NCBI RefSeq assembly: GCF_020616555.1
Contig: NZ_CP085173.1
Coordinates: forward strand, 3,669,501-3,733,500
Direction of reading: 5' to 3'
From: Streptomyces longhuiensis
GTDB taxonomy: Bacteria > Actinomycetota > Actinomycetes > Streptomycetales > Streptomycetaceae
Length of the DNA stretch: 64,000 nucleotides
The position numbers and the translations under genes are program-made. How positions within the stretch are numbered: position 1 is the first letter of the stretch; every line of letters starts with the position of its first letter. Below, in pieces: positions 46,123 to 54,305 of the stretch. The notes under the pieces are model-generated. The model worked only from the letters and a program-made list of their open reading frames with translations. It was not told where the DNA came from and made no database searches.

Positions 46123-46205
46123 CCAACGCTTGTTGGTCAACGTCTGTTGGCAAACTTAGGCGCGCGGCTCTGGACTGTCAACAGGTGTTGGCCTACGTTT
46201 GTTGG
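46123..46205. promoter_or_regulatory. Four TetR-type operator sites in two tandem pairs
   Basis: Sites follow YCAAC-N4-GTTGG: 46123-46136 (CCAAC-GCTT-GTTGG), 46137-46150 (TCAAC-GTCT-GTTGG), 46178-46191 (TCAAC-AGGT-GTTGG) and 46192-46205 (CCTAC-GTTT-GTTGG, one arm degenerate). Each pair is directly abutted and the pairs are 27 bp apart. The last site ends 1 nt before the TetR start codon. Confidence 0.85.
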
Positions 46206-46206
46206 C

Positions 46207-46779
46207 ATGACAGGAACCACCCCGCAGGCACGCCGCTCGGACGCCACCCGCACCGCGATCCTCGCGGCGGCCCGCGAACGCTTCGCCGCCGACGGGTACG
46301 AGCGCGCCACGATCCGCGCCATCGCCAAGGACGCGGCGATCGACCCGTCGATGGTGATGCGCTACTACGGCAACAAGGAGGGGCTCTTCGCCGCGGCGAT
46401 CGACCTGGACCTGCGGCTGCCCGACCCCGAGGAGATCGCGGTCGAGGACATGGGCCGGACCCTCGTGCGGCACTTCCTCGACCTGTGGGAGGAGAACGAG
46501 GTGCTCACCGCGCTGCTGCGCGTGGGCGCCACCAACGCCGCGGGCGCCGAGCGCATGCAGGACATCTTCAAGAGGCAGACGCTGCCGCTCGCCCTGCGCG
46601 TCTGCCCCGACCCCGCCGAGGCCCCGGTGCGGGCCGCGCTCTGCGCGTCGCAGGTCCTCGGCCTCGCGCTCACCCGCTACGTGCTGCGCTTCGGCCCCGC
46701 CGTCGGGCTCGGCCGCGACGAGATGGTGGAGTGGCTGGCGCCGACCCTCCAGCGCTACCTGACGGCCGAGCGGCCGTAG
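46207..46779 (+). CDS. TetR-family transcriptional regulator
   Basis: 190 residues. N-terminal helix-turn-helix (about 12-58: RTAILAAARERFAADGYERATIRAIAKDAAIDPSMVMRYYGNKEGLF), then an all-helical ligand domain. It is divergent from the flavin monooxygenase; operator-like sites fill the gap and reach the start codon, so it likely represses both genes. There is no room for a ribosome binding site between the last operator half-site and the ATG, so the mRNA is probably leaderless. Confidence 0.93.
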   Translation: MTGTTPQARRSDATRTAILAAARERFAADGYERATIRAIAKDAAIDPSMVMRYYGNKEGLFAAAIDLDLRLPDPEEIAVEDMGRTLVRHFLDLWEENEVLTALLRVGATNAAGAERMQDIFKRQTLPLALRVCPDPAEAPVRAALCASQVLGLALTRYVLRFGPAVGLGRDEMVEWLAPTLQRYLTAERP

Positions 46780-46858
46780 AACGCCCCGGCCGAGCCCACG
46801 TGGAACATCCCTGGCGCAGGCCGTAGAACACCCTGGACACCACACCGGACACCGCACC

Positions 46859-46894
46859 GGGGAACGCACCGGGGAACGCACCGGGGAACGCACC
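46859..46894. repeat. 12-bp minisatellite, three units
   Basis: Three perfect copies of GGGGAACGCACC, followed by a hairpin-forming CGCACCGAGGGC/GCCCCCGGTGCG (46889-46912). It lies between the convergent TetR gene and a small membrane-protein gene. The hairpin may be the terminator for either gene. Confidence 0.85.
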
Positions 46895-46963
46895 GAGGGC
46901 GCCCCCGGTGCGCGGTGCACACGAGGACGCCCTCGGCAAAGACGTCAGTGAGAGGTGCGGCGG

Positions 46964-47200
46964 TCAGCCCTGCTTCGGCTTGCGGGACTTGTCACCGACG
47001 ATCACGAGGCCGGCGATCACCAGGAACAGCACGATCGGCGCAACGACATAGAGACCAAGGGTCTCGATGACGGTGAGGCCCTGACCGGGGTCGTCACCGT
47101 CGTCGCGCGCCAGCGCGAGCGCGGGGGACGACATGAGCAGCATCATCAGCGTCGTACCGGCAGCCAGGGCGCCGGCGCGCAGGGCGTTCTTCTTGTCCAC
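46964..47200 (-). CDS. Small membrane protein with signal-like N-terminus, function unknown
   Basis: 78 residues from the GTG at 47200. A hydrophobic N-terminal helix (about 8-30, LRAGALAAGTTLMMLLMSSPALA) is followed by a short acidic segment (RDDGDDPGQG), a second helix (about 43-68) and a basic tail (KSRKPKQG). It could be a two-pass protein or a cleaved type I membrane protein. No ribosome binding site is visible, and a TACGTT -10-like element lies 7-12 nt upstream of the GTG, so the mRNA may be leaderless. It sits 20 nt downstream of malQ on the same strand. Confidence 0.68.
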   Translation of the reverse strand: MDKKNALRAGALAAGTTLMMLLMSSPALALARDDGDDPGQGLTVIETLGLYVVAPIVLFLVIAGLVIVGDKSRKPKQG

Positions 47201-47220
47201 GGTGCAAACGTAGCGAACAC

Positions 47221-49320
47221 CTAAACGAGCCGCGCGCCCGGGGGTGCCGTACGGGGCAGTCCGGACCGCAGGACCTCGATCAGCGCGTGCGCCCTCGGCG
47301 AGGCCGTGAGCTCCTCGAAGGTGACCGGACGGCCGGTGGGGTCGGCGATCGGGAGCCGCCAGTTCGGGTACTCGTCCCAGGTCCCCGGCAGGTTCTGCGG
47401 GCGCCGGTCGCCGACCGCGTCGGGCAGCCAGACGCCGACCATGCGGGCCGGGGTCAGCAGCAGGAAGCGGTGGACGGCGCGGATCTCCTCCTCCTCGCTC
47501 GGCCCCTGCCCACCGCCGCCGGGCAGCAGCCCGAGGCGCGCGAACAGGGCGGTCCACTCGGCGACTTCCGCCGTGGCCTCGGCCTGCTCCGGCGCGAGCG
47601 GCCGCCCGAGGAGGCCGAGGCTGTCGCGCAGCCGCACATGGTCGCCGGTCAGCCGGGCCGCGGTGGACGGCAGGTCGTGGGTGGTGGCGGTGGCCACGCA
47701 GCCCGTCCGCCACCGCTCCGGCGGCACCGGGCGGCCCGTGCCGTCCCAGTCCCGCTCGAACCACAGCACGGACGTGCCGAGCACCCCGCGCGCGTCCAGG
47801 GCCTCCCGGACGCCGGGCTCGACCGTGCCGAGGTCCTCGCCTATCACCAGGGCGTCGGCGCGATCGGCCTCCAGGGCGAGTACGGCGAGCATCGCCTCCG
47901 CGTCGTAGCGGACGTACGCGCCCTCGGTCGGCGGCTGCCCGGCAGGCACCCACCACAGCCGGAACAGGCCCATGACGTGGTCGATGCGGACCGCCCCCGC
48001 GTGGGCGAGCAGCCCGCGCAGGAGCGCGCGGTACGGGGCGTAGCCGACGGCGGCGAGCCGGTCGGGACGCCAGGGCGGCAGACCCCAGTCCTGGCCGCGG
48101 GAGTTGAAGGCGTCCGGGGGCGCGCCGACGGACATGCCCGCGGCGAAGACGTGCTGCTGGGCCCAGGCGTCGGCACCTTGCGGGTGTACGCCCACGGCCA
48201 GGTCGTGGACGATTCCGACGGGCATGCCCGCGTCGCGCGCGGAGCTCTGGGCGGTGGCCAGTTGGGTGTCGGTGAGCCAGGCGAGGTGGCTGTGGAAGTC
48301 GACGCGGTCCATCAACTCGGCGCGGGCTTCGGCGGTTTCGCGCGATCCGGGGTCGCGCAGGGGCTCGGGCCAGGTGTGCCAGTCGGGGCCGTGCCGCTCG
48401 GCGAGCGCGCACCAGGTGGCGTGGTGGTCCAGGTCCGCGCCCTGCTCGGCGAGGAAGTCCCAGTAGGCGGCGCGGCGGCCGGGGCCGAGCGGGACGCGCA
48501 GGACGTGGTCGAGGGCGCGGCGCTTGAGGTCCCACACGGCGTCGCGGTCGATCAGGGCGCCCTTGTGCAGGACGCCGTCGCGCAGCCGGGCGGCCTCCGT
48601 GAGCAGCTCGCGCACGCGTTCGCGGTCGGCATCGGGCAGATAGGCGTACTCGGGGATGTCCTCGACGCGCAGGTGTACCGGGTCGGGGAAGCGGCGCGAC
48701 GACGGGCGGTACGGGGAGGGGTCCGAGGGCCCTTCCCCGCGGGGTACGGCCGCGTGCAACGGGTTGACCTGCACGAACCCCGCGCCGGCGGTGCGGCCCG
48801 CCCAGGCCGCGAGCTCGGCCAGGTCACCGAGGTCGCCCATGCCCCAGGACTTCGCCGACAGGAGGGAGTAGAGCTGGACGAGCAGCCCGTACGTGCGCTC
48901 GCCCGGGGTGCGCACGCGCGGCGGTGCGACGATCAGGTGCGCTTCGGCCGCGATGCCGTCGGGGGCGGTGGCCCGCAGGCGGTGGACGCCGAGGGGAACG
49001 GATCCGGACGGCAGCCAGCCGTCGACGCGTTCACCCTGTTCGGTGGTCAGCTGGAGCGTCACGTCTTCGGGCAGTTCCCGCGCCCAGGCCGGGGCGGGTT
49101 CACCGGCCCACATGACGACCGTCGGGGGCAGCAGCCGCGCCGCGGCCTCCGCCTCACGCGCGGCCAGCGCGTCCCTTACGGACTCCGGGGTGCGCGCGTC
49201 GACACCGAGGGCGGCGAGGACGGCGATGAGCGCGGCGTCCGGGGCCTCGACCGTGCGGCCGGGGGACGGCGAGTAGGACGGGGCAACCCCGTGCAGCGCG
49301 GCGAGCCGGGCCAGCGTCAC
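47221..49320 (-). CDS. malQ: 4-alpha-glucanotransferase (amylomaltase, GH77)
   Basis: 699 residues. Transfers alpha-1,4-glucan segments between maltodextrins in the cytoplasm. An actinobacterial N-terminal beta domain of about 140 residues precedes the GH77 barrel. Catalytic motifs are intact: RIDHVMGLFRLWW with the nucleophile Asp, VIGEDLGTV with the acid/base Glu, and TTHDLPSTA with the stabilising Asp. The GTG at 49320 is used; an AAAGG site 7-11 nt upstream lies inside a nested inverted repeat. No maltose transporter or MalR gene is nearby. Confidence 0.93.
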   Translation of the reverse strand: MTLARLAALHGVAPSYSPSPGRTVEAPDAALIAVLAALGVDARTPESVRDALAAREAEAAARLLPPTVVMWAGEPAPAWARELPEDVTLQLTTEQGERVDGWLPSGSVPLGVHRLRATAPDGIAAEAHLIVAPPRVRTPGERTYGLLVQLYSLLSAKSWGMGDLGDLAELAAWAGRTAGAGFVQVNPLHAAVPRGEGPSDPSPYRPSSRRFPDPVHLRVEDIPEYAYLPDADRERVRELLTEAARLRDGVLHKGALIDRDAVWDLKRRALDHVLRVPLGPGRRAAYWDFLAEQGADLDHHATWCALAERHGPDWHTWPEPLRDPGSRETAEARAELMDRVDFHSHLAWLTDTQLATAQSSARDAGMPVGIVHDLAVGVHPQGADAWAQQHVFAAGMSVGAPPDAFNSRGQDWGLPPWRPDRLAAVGYAPYRALLRGLLAHAGAVRIDHVMGLFRLWWVPAGQPPTEGAYVRYDAEAMLAVLALEADRADALVIGEDLGTVEPGVREALDARGVLGTSVLWFERDWDGTGRPVPPERWRTGCVATATTHDLPSTAARLTGDHVRLRDSLGLLGRPLAPEQAEATAEVAEWTALFARLGLLPGGGGQGPSEEEEIRAVHRFLLLTPARMVGVWLPDAVGDRRPQNLPGTWDEYPNWRLPIADPTGRPVTFEELTASPRAHALIEVLRSGLPRTAPPGARLV

Positions 49321-49417
49321 CTAGGGCCTTTCGTCTGGGGCGGGCTGGATCAGGGAGCGGGGCGGACGTGCGTGCCGGACCGCGCGAGCCCGGCATGATC
49401 CGAACGAGAGGCCCTAG
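49321..49417. repeat. Nested inverted-repeat element of 97 bp (MITE-like)
   Basis: The ends CTAGGGCCTTTCGT (49321-49334) and ACGAGAGGCCCTAG (49404-49417) are inverted repeats with one wobble position. Inside them GGATCA pairs with TGATCC (49347-49352, 49396-49401) and TGCCGG with CCGGCA (49373-49378, 49390-49395). All pairs nest, so the whole element can fold as one long interrupted hairpin. It begins at the base next to the malQ start codon, and its other end contains the stop codon of the next gene. Confidence 0.75.
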
Positions 49418-49659
49418 ACCCCCGAGGCGTCCAGGCCCGCGACCGGACCCGAGGGGGTCGGCTCGCTCGTGAGGGGCGCTACGTCGATGAGGGCGGGCTC
49501 GCTGGTCAGCGGCTCCGTGTCGGCGAGGGGCGGTTCGCTGGTGAGGGGCAGTTCGGCGCCGAACGCGAACTCGTCCGGCAGCGGCAGGGCGGGGGCGGGC
49601 AGGATGACGTCCGCCTGTTTGGACAGGGCCGAGAGCAGAAGGTGCGCTGATGCGGCCAT
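49414..49659 (-). CDS. Small PLTSEP-repeat protein, function unknown
   Basis: 81 residues. An N-terminal moderately hydrophobic segment is followed by three PLTSEP motifs at residues 38-43, 50-55 and 62-67, a strict 12-residue period. The sequence is rich in Pro, Ala, Leu and acidic residues, with no Cys and a single Lys. The ATG at 49659 has a very strong AAAGGAGG site, good evidence that it is translated. The stop codon lies in the inverted-repeat element at 49321-49417. It is divergent from the GH84-like gene. I recognise no family. Confidence 0.7.
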   Translation of the reverse strand: MAASAHLLLSALSKQADVILPAPALPLPDEFAFGAELPLTSEPPLADTEPLTSEPALIDVAPLTSEPTPSGPVAGLDASGV

Positions 49660-49978
49660 GACGGCCTCCTTTTCGCGGTTCTTCGCGGGTCTTGTCGTCG
49701 ATCTTTTCGTGAGTGACGGTCTCGGCAGCTCTACCCAACGAACGCGGCCGCAGACATGAACGGCCCGACAACGTGTTACTGGTCACATTCTGCTCCATGG
49801 GCGGGAATGCGTCGGCGGGCGGCGCGAATCACCCTCTCCCGCGACTCCCGGCCGGGCAATTGCGGCACAACGGCCACTCCCGTTGACACTCCGACCCGGT
49901 CAGTGGTGGGCTCGGTTCCCATCCTGGGACACCTATGACCGGTCCCACCACCGAGCCGAGACCAACGAGGAGTGAGCC
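49660..49978. other. Divergent intergenic region before the GH84-like gene
   Basis: 319 bases without a gene. A TTGACA hexamer at 49883-49888 is a fair -35 candidate for the plus-strand gene. A small TCCCA-TCC-TGGGA hairpin lies near 49917-49929. I see no convincing operator. Confidence 0.45.
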
Positions 49979-52954
49979 GTGCAGCTCCGGCGCCACAGGA
50001 AGGGGGCGGCGGCGATCGCTGCCGCCGTCATCGCCAGTGCGCTCGGGGGAGCCTCCGGAGCGGTGGCGGCCCCTCCCGGTCACCCGCTCTCCACGGGCGA
50101 CCGGGACAGCGAGACGGGGACGCCCGCGGTGTGGCCCCGGCCGCAGTCGCTGCGTACCGCCTCCGGCGCGGAGTCCGTGACCGTGACCGACGAGGTCGTC
50201 CTCGTCACCGGCCGGGGCGCCGACCGGTACGCGGTGGAGGCGCTGCGCACCGTGCTGCGCGGGGCGGGAGCCCGGCACATCACCGAGGTCGACGACGGGA
50301 GCCCCCTGCCCGCGGCTCCCGCGCTCGTGGTGCGGATCGGCTCGGTGGCCGCCGGGACCGCGTCCGGTGACGGCTGGGGAGCGGCGGACGCCCGCCCCGG
50401 CCGCGGACAGGGCCTCGAGGCGGCGCTCGGCGCTCTCGGGGCGTCGGCCCGCAAGGACCTGCCGTCCGGCGGGTACCGCCTCGCCGTCGGGCACACGGAC
50501 GGCCGGGACACCGTCGCCATGGAAGGCGTCGGCGACGACGGTCTGTTCCACGCCGTGCAGACGTTCCGGCAGCTGGTGAGCGGGCACAAGGTCGCCGGGG
50601 TCGTCGTGCGCGACTGGCCCGGTACGGCCGTGCGCGGCATGACGGAGGGGTTCTACGGGACCCCGTGGACCCGTGAACAGCGGCTCGACCAGCTCGACTT
50701 CATGGGGCGCACCAAGCAGAACCGCTATCTGTACGCGCCGGGCGACGACCTGTACCGGCAGGCGCGGTGGCGCGAGACGTATCCGGCCGCCCAGCGCGCG
50801 GACTTCCGGGCGCTCGCCGAGCGGGCACGCGCCAACCACGTGACGCTGAGCTGGGCCGTGGCACCCGGGCAGGCGATGTGCATGTCGTCGGACGACGACG
50901 TCAGGGCCCTGAACCGCAAGCTGGACGCCATGTGGGCGCTCGGGGTGCGGGCGTTCCAGCTGCAGTTCCAGGACGTGTCGTACAGCGAGTGGCACTGCGA
51001 GGCGGACGCGAGGACGTTCGGCTCGGGGCCGAAGGCGGCGGCGCGGGCGCAGGCGCGCGTGGCGAACGCGGTGGCCCGGCACCTCGCGGCCCGGCACCCG
51101 GGTGCGGGGCCGCTGTCGCTGATGCCGACGGAGTTCTACCAGGACGGGTCGACGGAGTACCGCGGGGCGCTCGCGGGCGGGCTCGACGACTCCGTCGAGC
51201 TGGCGTGGACGGGCGTCGGCGTGGTCCCGCGCACGATCACCGGGCGCGAACTGGCGGGCGCGCGGACCGCGTTCGGGTCCGCGCACGACCTCGTCACGAT
51301 GGACAACTACCCGGTCAACGACTACGCGCAGGACCGCATCTTCCTCGGTCCCTACACGGGCCGCGAGCCCGCGGTGGCGACGGGTTCGGCGGCGCTGCTC
51401 GCCAACGCGATGGAGCAGCCCGCGGCCTCCCGCATCCCGCTGTTCACGACGGCGGACTACGCGTGGAACCCGCGCGACTACCGCCCCCAGGAGTCCTGGA
51501 AGGCCGCGATCGACGACCTGGCGGGCGGTGACGCGCCCACCCGTGAGGCGCTCGGCGCGCTGGCGGGCAACGACGCGTCGTCCGTGCTCGGCGAGGACGA
51601 GTCCGCGTATCTGAAGCCGGTCGTCTCCGGCTTCTGGGACTCCCGTACGACGCTGGTCACCGACCGCGCGCGGTACGAGGCGGCGGCGAAGAAACTGCGG
51701 GACGCGTTCACCGTGATGCGGCGGACGCCGGAGCGGCTCAGGTCGACCCCGGTGGACGCCGAGGTGCGGCCCTGGAGCGACCAGTTGGCGCGCTACGGGG
51801 AGGCCGGGGAGACGGCCGTCGACATGCTCAGCGCGCAGGCCCGCGGTGACGGGGCGGCGGCGTGGCGGGAGGCGCGGCTCCTGGAGCGCCGGCGCGCCGG
51901 TCTGGAGTCCCGTCAGGTCACCGTCGGCAAGGGCGTGCTGGACCCGTTCCTCGACCGGGCGCAGAAGGCGTACAGGGAGTGGGCGGGGACGGGGCGCGCC
52001 GACGCGACGCGCGACGGGGAGGCGAAGCTGCCGCGGGCGCGGCGGCTCGCGGCGGTGACGGTCCTGGCCGACCCCGGCACCCACGGCACCGTGCAGGTCC
52101 ATGTGCCGGGCGAGGGCTGGAAGGCCGTCGGCACGCTCACGGACAGCGGGTTCACCGAGCGCAGGCCGAAGGACGTACGGGCGGACGCGATCCGCGTGAC
52201 CGGTGCCGAGAAGGGAGCCGTGCGCCATGTCGTCCCCTGGTACGCGGACTCCCCCGACGCCTCGTTCGAGCTGGCCCGCGCGGAGCTGGACGCGGAGATC
52301 GGCGGTGGCGCACGGCGGGTCACGGCGCGCCTGACGTCGCAGCGGCCCGGCTCCGTGGAGGGGCGCCTTCGCGCGAAGGGCCCGCACGGCATCAAGGTGG
52401 AGCTGCCCGCCCAGGCGACGCTCCCGCGCGGCACGCAGGTGAGCGCCCCGGTCGACATCACCGTCCCGGACGGCACCCCGGCGGGCACGTACGACGTCCC
52501 GGTCAGCTTCGCCGGCACGACGCGCACGGTGTCGGTGCGGGCGTACCCCCGCACGGCGGGCCCGGACCTGGTCCGGGAGGGCAGGCCCTCGTCCTCGGCC
52601 GACGAGACCGCGGATTTCCCGGCGGCCGCCGCCGGCGACGGCGACCCGCAGACCCGCTGGTCGTCCCCCGCCGAGGACGGCGCCTGGTGGCAGGTCGAAC
52701 TGGCGAAGCCGGTGCGGCTCGGCCAGGTCGTGCTGACCTGGCAGGACGCGTACGCGAAGGGCTACCGGATCCAGACGTCCGCCGACGGGAAGTCGTGGCG
52801 CACGGCCGCGACCGTGAAGGACGGCCAGGGAGGCCGCGAGTCGGTCCGCATGGACGCCCGCGACACCCGATTCGTACGGGTCCAGGGCGACCAGCGGGCC
52901 ACGCGGTACGGCTATTCGCTGTGGTCGGTGGAGGCGTACGCGGTCGCGGAGTGA
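49979..52954 (+). CDS. Secreted GH84-like beta-N-acetylglucosaminidase/hyaluronidase with CBM32-type domain; catalytic pair altered
   Basis: 991 residues. A signal peptide (about 1-30) and a GH20b-like N-terminal domain (about 45-200) precede the GH84 barrel, which begins VRGMTEGFYGTPWTREQR and contains the YAPGDD motif. Then come a helical region and, at about 855-990, an F5/8-type C (CBM32) sugar-binding domain. The usual catalytic Asp-Asp pair reads Gln331-Asp332 (LQFQDVS), so one catalytic Asp seems replaced. The likely substrate is GlcNAc-containing glycans in chitin, mucins or hyaluronan, unless activity is lost or changed. The GTG at 49979 follows GAGGAG. Confidence 0.87.
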   Translation: MQLRRHRKGAAAIAAAVIASALGGASGAVAAPPGHPLSTGDRDSETGTPAVWPRPQSLRTASGAESVTVTDEVVLVTGRGADRYAVEALRTVLRGAGARHITEVDDGSPLPAAPALVVRIGSVAAGTASGDGWGAADARPGRGQGLEAALGALGASARKDLPSGGYRLAVGHTDGRDTVAMEGVGDDGLFHAVQTFRQLVSGHKVAGVVVRDWPGTAVRGMTEGFYGTPWTREQRLDQLDFMGRTKQNRYLYAPGDDLYRQARWRETYPAAQRADFRALAERARANHVTLSWAVAPGQAMCMSSDDDVRALNRKLDAMWALGVRAFQLQFQDVSYSEWHCEADARTFGSGPKAAARAQARVANAVARHLAARHPGAGPLSLMPTEFYQDGSTEYRGALAGGLDDSVELAWTGVGVVPRTITGRELAGARTAFGSAHDLVTMDNYPVNDYAQDRIFLGPYTGREPAVATGSAALLANAMEQPAASRIPLFTTADYAWNPRDYRPQESWKAAIDDLAGGDAPTREALGALAGNDASSVLGEDESAYLKPVVSGFWDSRTTLVTDRARYEAAAKKLRDAFTVMRRTPERLRSTPVDAEVRPWSDQLARYGEAGETAVDMLSAQARGDGAAAWREARLLERRRAGLESRQVTVGKGVLDPFLDRAQKAYREWAGTGRADATRDGEAKLPRARRLAAVTVLADPGTHGTVQVHVPGEGWKAVGTLTDSGFTERRPKDVRADAIRVTGAEKGAVRHVVPWYADSPDASFELARAELDAEIGGGARRVTARLTSQRPGSVEGRLRAKGPHGIKVELPAQATLPRGTQVSAPVDITVPDGTPAGTYDVPVSFAGTTRTVSVRAYPRTAGPDLVREGRPSSSADETADFPAAAAGDGDPQTRWSSPAEDGAWWQVELAKPVRLGQVVLTWQDAYAKGYRIQTSADGKSWRTAATVKDGQGGRESVRMDARDTRFVRVQGDQRATRYGYSLWSVEAYAVAE

Positions 52955-52984
52955 GGCGAGCGGGCCCGCGTACGCCTGCGGCCG

Positions 52985-54046
52985 TTACTTCGACAGGTTC
53001 GGCGGCGTGATCGGGGACGCCGCGAGGGACTGCGGGGACGTGCTCGACGCGTAGGCGGACGGCGCCGAGATGCCGGCCGTCGGGTCGGCGACGACCTCGT
53101 CGGCGGCCTGCAGGGGCAGTCGGCCCACGATGCGGATCCCGGCCTCGTCGAAGGCCAGCTTGATACGCCAGCGCAGCTCGCGCTGCACGGTGAGGGACTT
53201 GCCGGGCATGGTCTTCGCCGAGACGCCCACGACCATGGAGTCGAGGAGCACGCTGTCCAGGCCGAGGACCTCGACCGGGCCCCACAGCATCTCGTTCCAG
53301 GGCTCGTCCTTGCTCATGGCGACGCCGACCTCGGCCAGGGTCTCCTTGACCTTGACCAGGTCCTCGTCCGAGCGGACGGTGACGTCGACACTCGCGGTGG
53401 CCCAGCCCTGCGAGAGGTTGCCGATGCGCTTGACCTCGCCGTTGCGGACGTACCAGATCTCGCCGTCGGCGCCCCGCAGCTTGGTGACGCGCAGGCCGAC
53501 CTCGATCACCTCGCCCGAGGCGACGCCCGCGTCGATGCTGTCCCCGACGCCATACTGGTCCTCGAGGATCATGAAGACGCCGGACAGGAAGTCCGTGACG
53601 AGGTTGCGGGCGCCGAAGCCGATCGCCACACCCGCGACGCCCGCCGAGGCGAGCAGCGGGGCCAGATTGATCTGGAACGTGCCGAGGATCATCAGGGCGG
53701 CTGTGCCGAGGATCACGAACGAGGCGACCGAGCGCAGCACGCTGCCGATGGCGTGCGAGCGCTGGCGGCGGCGCTCCACGTTGACCAGCAGGCCCCCGAG
53801 CGCCGTGCCGTCCACGGCCTGCGCCGTGCGGTTCATGCGTTCGATGAGCTTGGTGATGGCCCGCCGGATCGCCACTCTCAGAACCGCTGCGATCACGACG
53901 ATGAGCAGGATGCGCAGGCCGATACCCAGCCAGGTGGACCAGTTCTGCTCGACCCAGCTGGCTGCGTTGGTGGCCTGCTCCTGGGCGTCCTTGAGTGTGG
54001 TCGGATCCGAGGCGGGGTCGGACGCCGACAGGACGGACAAGATCAC
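52985..54046 (-). CDS. MscS-family mechanosensitive ion channel
   Basis: 353 residues. An N-terminal helix (about 40-62) and a second helix (about 107-125) precede the pore helix, GVAGVAIGFGARNLVTDFLSGVFMI. The soluble beta and alpha-beta domains that form the cytosolic cage follow. It releases solutes on hypo-osmotic shock. The low-complexity C-terminal tail of about 40 residues (Ser/Ala/Pro) is a Streptomyces extension. The GTG at 54046 follows GGAGG. It converges on the GH84-like gene. Confidence 0.93.
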   Translation of the reverse strand: MILSVLSASDPASDPTTLKDAQEQATNAASWVEQNWSTWLGIGLRILLIVVIAAVLRVAIRRAITKLIERMNRTAQAVDGTALGGLLVNVERRRQRSHAIGSVLRSVASFVILGTAALMILGTFQINLAPLLASAGVAGVAIGFGARNLVTDFLSGVFMILEDQYGVGDSIDAGVASGEVIEVGLRVTKLRGADGEIWYVRNGEVKRIGNLSQGWATASVDVTVRSDEDLVKVKETLAEVGVAMSKDEPWNEMLWGPVEVLGLDSVLLDSMVVGVSAKTMPGKSLTVQRELRWRIKLAFDEAGIRIVGRLPLQAADEVVADPTAGISAPSAYASSTSPQSLAASPITPPNLSK

Positions 54047-54305
54047 GGCTGAAACCTCCAGGCATAGCGGCCGCCCGCGAAAGGCGAAGTTACGGGCAGA
54101 CCCACCACACTAACGGGGCATTGTGTGTGGATCGTTGTCTTGTTCGAGGGAGAGACGGTCCTCACCTGGGGATGAAGGGTGTGTGGTCGAAAACACTCCC
54201 AGCCCGTTACCGGGACATGGTGGCGCTTGTGCAGGCCATGAGGGGAAACTGACTACAGATCGTCCCGGCGCGAGCCACGCGCCGCCGGCGTACAAGGAGG
54301 CATCC

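Noticed and set aside
39760..46779. Genomic island or integrated element in the accessory stretch
   Set aside because: No integrase, transposase, tRNA-adjacent attachment repeat or codon-use shift is visible. Gene content is accessory but composition is normal.
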